Made by a program: the position numbers and the translations under genes. From Desulfobacteraceae bacterium (GTDB taxonomy: Bacteria; Desulfobacterota; Desulfobacteria; Desulfobacterales; JAABSP01), in the NCBI GenBank assembly GCA_011390345.1, contig JAABSP010000001.1, positions 62,001 to 126,000 on the forward strand: DNA of 64,000 nucleotides, in the 5' to 3' direction. Position 1 is the first letter of the stretch. Every line of letters starts with the position of its first letter. The notes under the pieces were generated by a model that was not told the origin of the DNA, did no database searches, and saw nothing but the letters and a program-made list of their open reading frames with translations. Below, piece after piece: positions 63,747-64,000 of the stretch.

Positions 63747-64000
63747 GTGCTGCTATTTCTGGCAACCGGCGGATGCACCTATATCGGCGGCGGAGCGGCC
63801 GGCAACGGAGAGGCCGCGGGTCAGGAGCAGCCTCCCGGAGAAGTACCGGTTGCAGGTTCCGGGCCAGGAGCCGGCGGAGTGGAACCGCTGCTTCCGGACG
63901 CCTGGACATACGAGAAGGGGGCCATCTCGATCCGGATCATTCCGACCCGGAATCTGAACGTCTATGAGGACCGGCCCCACGCGCTGCTCCTCGGCATCTA
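63747..64000 (+). CDS. tssJ: T6SS outer-membrane lipoprotein TssJ, 3' end cut by window
   Basis: The frame runs off the right end, with about 85 codons visible. LATGGC is a lipobox-like segment, followed by a Gly/Ala-rich linker. WTYEKGAISIRIIPTRNLNV then matches the conserved beta strand region of TssJ, which anchors the TssM-TssL complex to the outer membrane. The start is uncertain: GTG at 63747 leaves a signal of only nine residues, and no ATG or TTG lies in frame upstream. A CTG (63741) or ATT (63735) start would lengthen it slightly. Confidence 0.72.
   Translation, partial: MLLFLATGGCTYIGGGAAGNGEAAGQEQPPGEVPVAGSGPGAGGVEPLLPDAWTYEKGAISIRIIPTRNLNVYEDRPHALLLGI

Overview
The window reads as chromosome of a fairly GC-rich Gram-negative bacterium. 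An anaerobic deltaproteobacterium (Desulfobacterota) is the best guess. The pointers are a duplicated HdrC-type iron-sulphur protein, an ADP-forming acyl-CoA synthetase, a DUF4911 protein next to MiaB, and many lipoproteins and outer-membrane envelope genes. This is inference from gene content, not from a marker gene.

Left part (1-32.6 kb), mostly housekeeping. After a cut-off membrane protein, a DMT exporter and a tRNA-Arg(TCT) on the minus strand, a long plus-strand run covers 1646-13708: RpoH, a TPR lipoprotein, a LolB-like lipoprotein, an ATP-grasp enzyme, a dGTPase-like HD hydrolase, a UPF0280 protein, a HIT protein, a LapA-like membrane protein, MutS and an AMIN/amidase_3 cell-wall amidase. 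PlsB and a fused MurU-AmgK-type protein follow. A minus-strand block holds RecJ, a small unknown protein, an RNase Z-like hydrolase, a membrane class III nucleotide cyclase and an alpha/beta hydrolase. A short stretch of decayed and accessory DNA (24.9-26.4 kb) contains what looks like the tail of a DUF4143 ATPase, an antitoxin-like ORF and a nucleotidyltransferase pair. Next come DUF4911, MiaB, a DUF151 nuclease, a PHP protein, an ADP-forming acyl-CoA synthetase and the HdrC-like protein.

Right part (32.7-64 kb), a type VI secretion (T6SS) locus that runs off the right end. Minus strand: hcp1-tssE-tssF-tssG, followed by a secreted tandem-repeat protein with a dockerin-like insert and a lipoprotein. 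Plus strand: tssA, a very large vgrG, a DUF2169/pentapeptide protein, a HicB-like ORF, a second pentapeptide protein, DUF3540, DUF4150 (PAAR-like), a DUF3467-like protein and a membrane-anchored TAXI solute-binding protein. A minus-strand gene then encodes a remarkable fusion (see below). Then plus strand tssB-tssC-tssH, a 57-residue ORF, hcp2, hcp3 and the start of tssJ. TssK, TssL and TssM are not seen and presumably lie beyond the window.

The most notable item is the 1132-residue protein at 53597-56995. It joins a branched-chain amino-acid-type periplasmic binding domain, a second extracytoplasmic domain resembling the ligand-binding domain of pentameric ligand-gated channels, an MscS-type pore and a cytoplasmic cyclic-nucleotide-binding domain. 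It sits inside the T6SS locus opposite a TAXI solute-binding protein that has no TRAP permease. A class III cyclase with an MshEN-like N-terminus lies 32 kb away. A ligand-sensing channel under second-messenger control, placed in a secretion locus, is my main candidate for an undescribed system.
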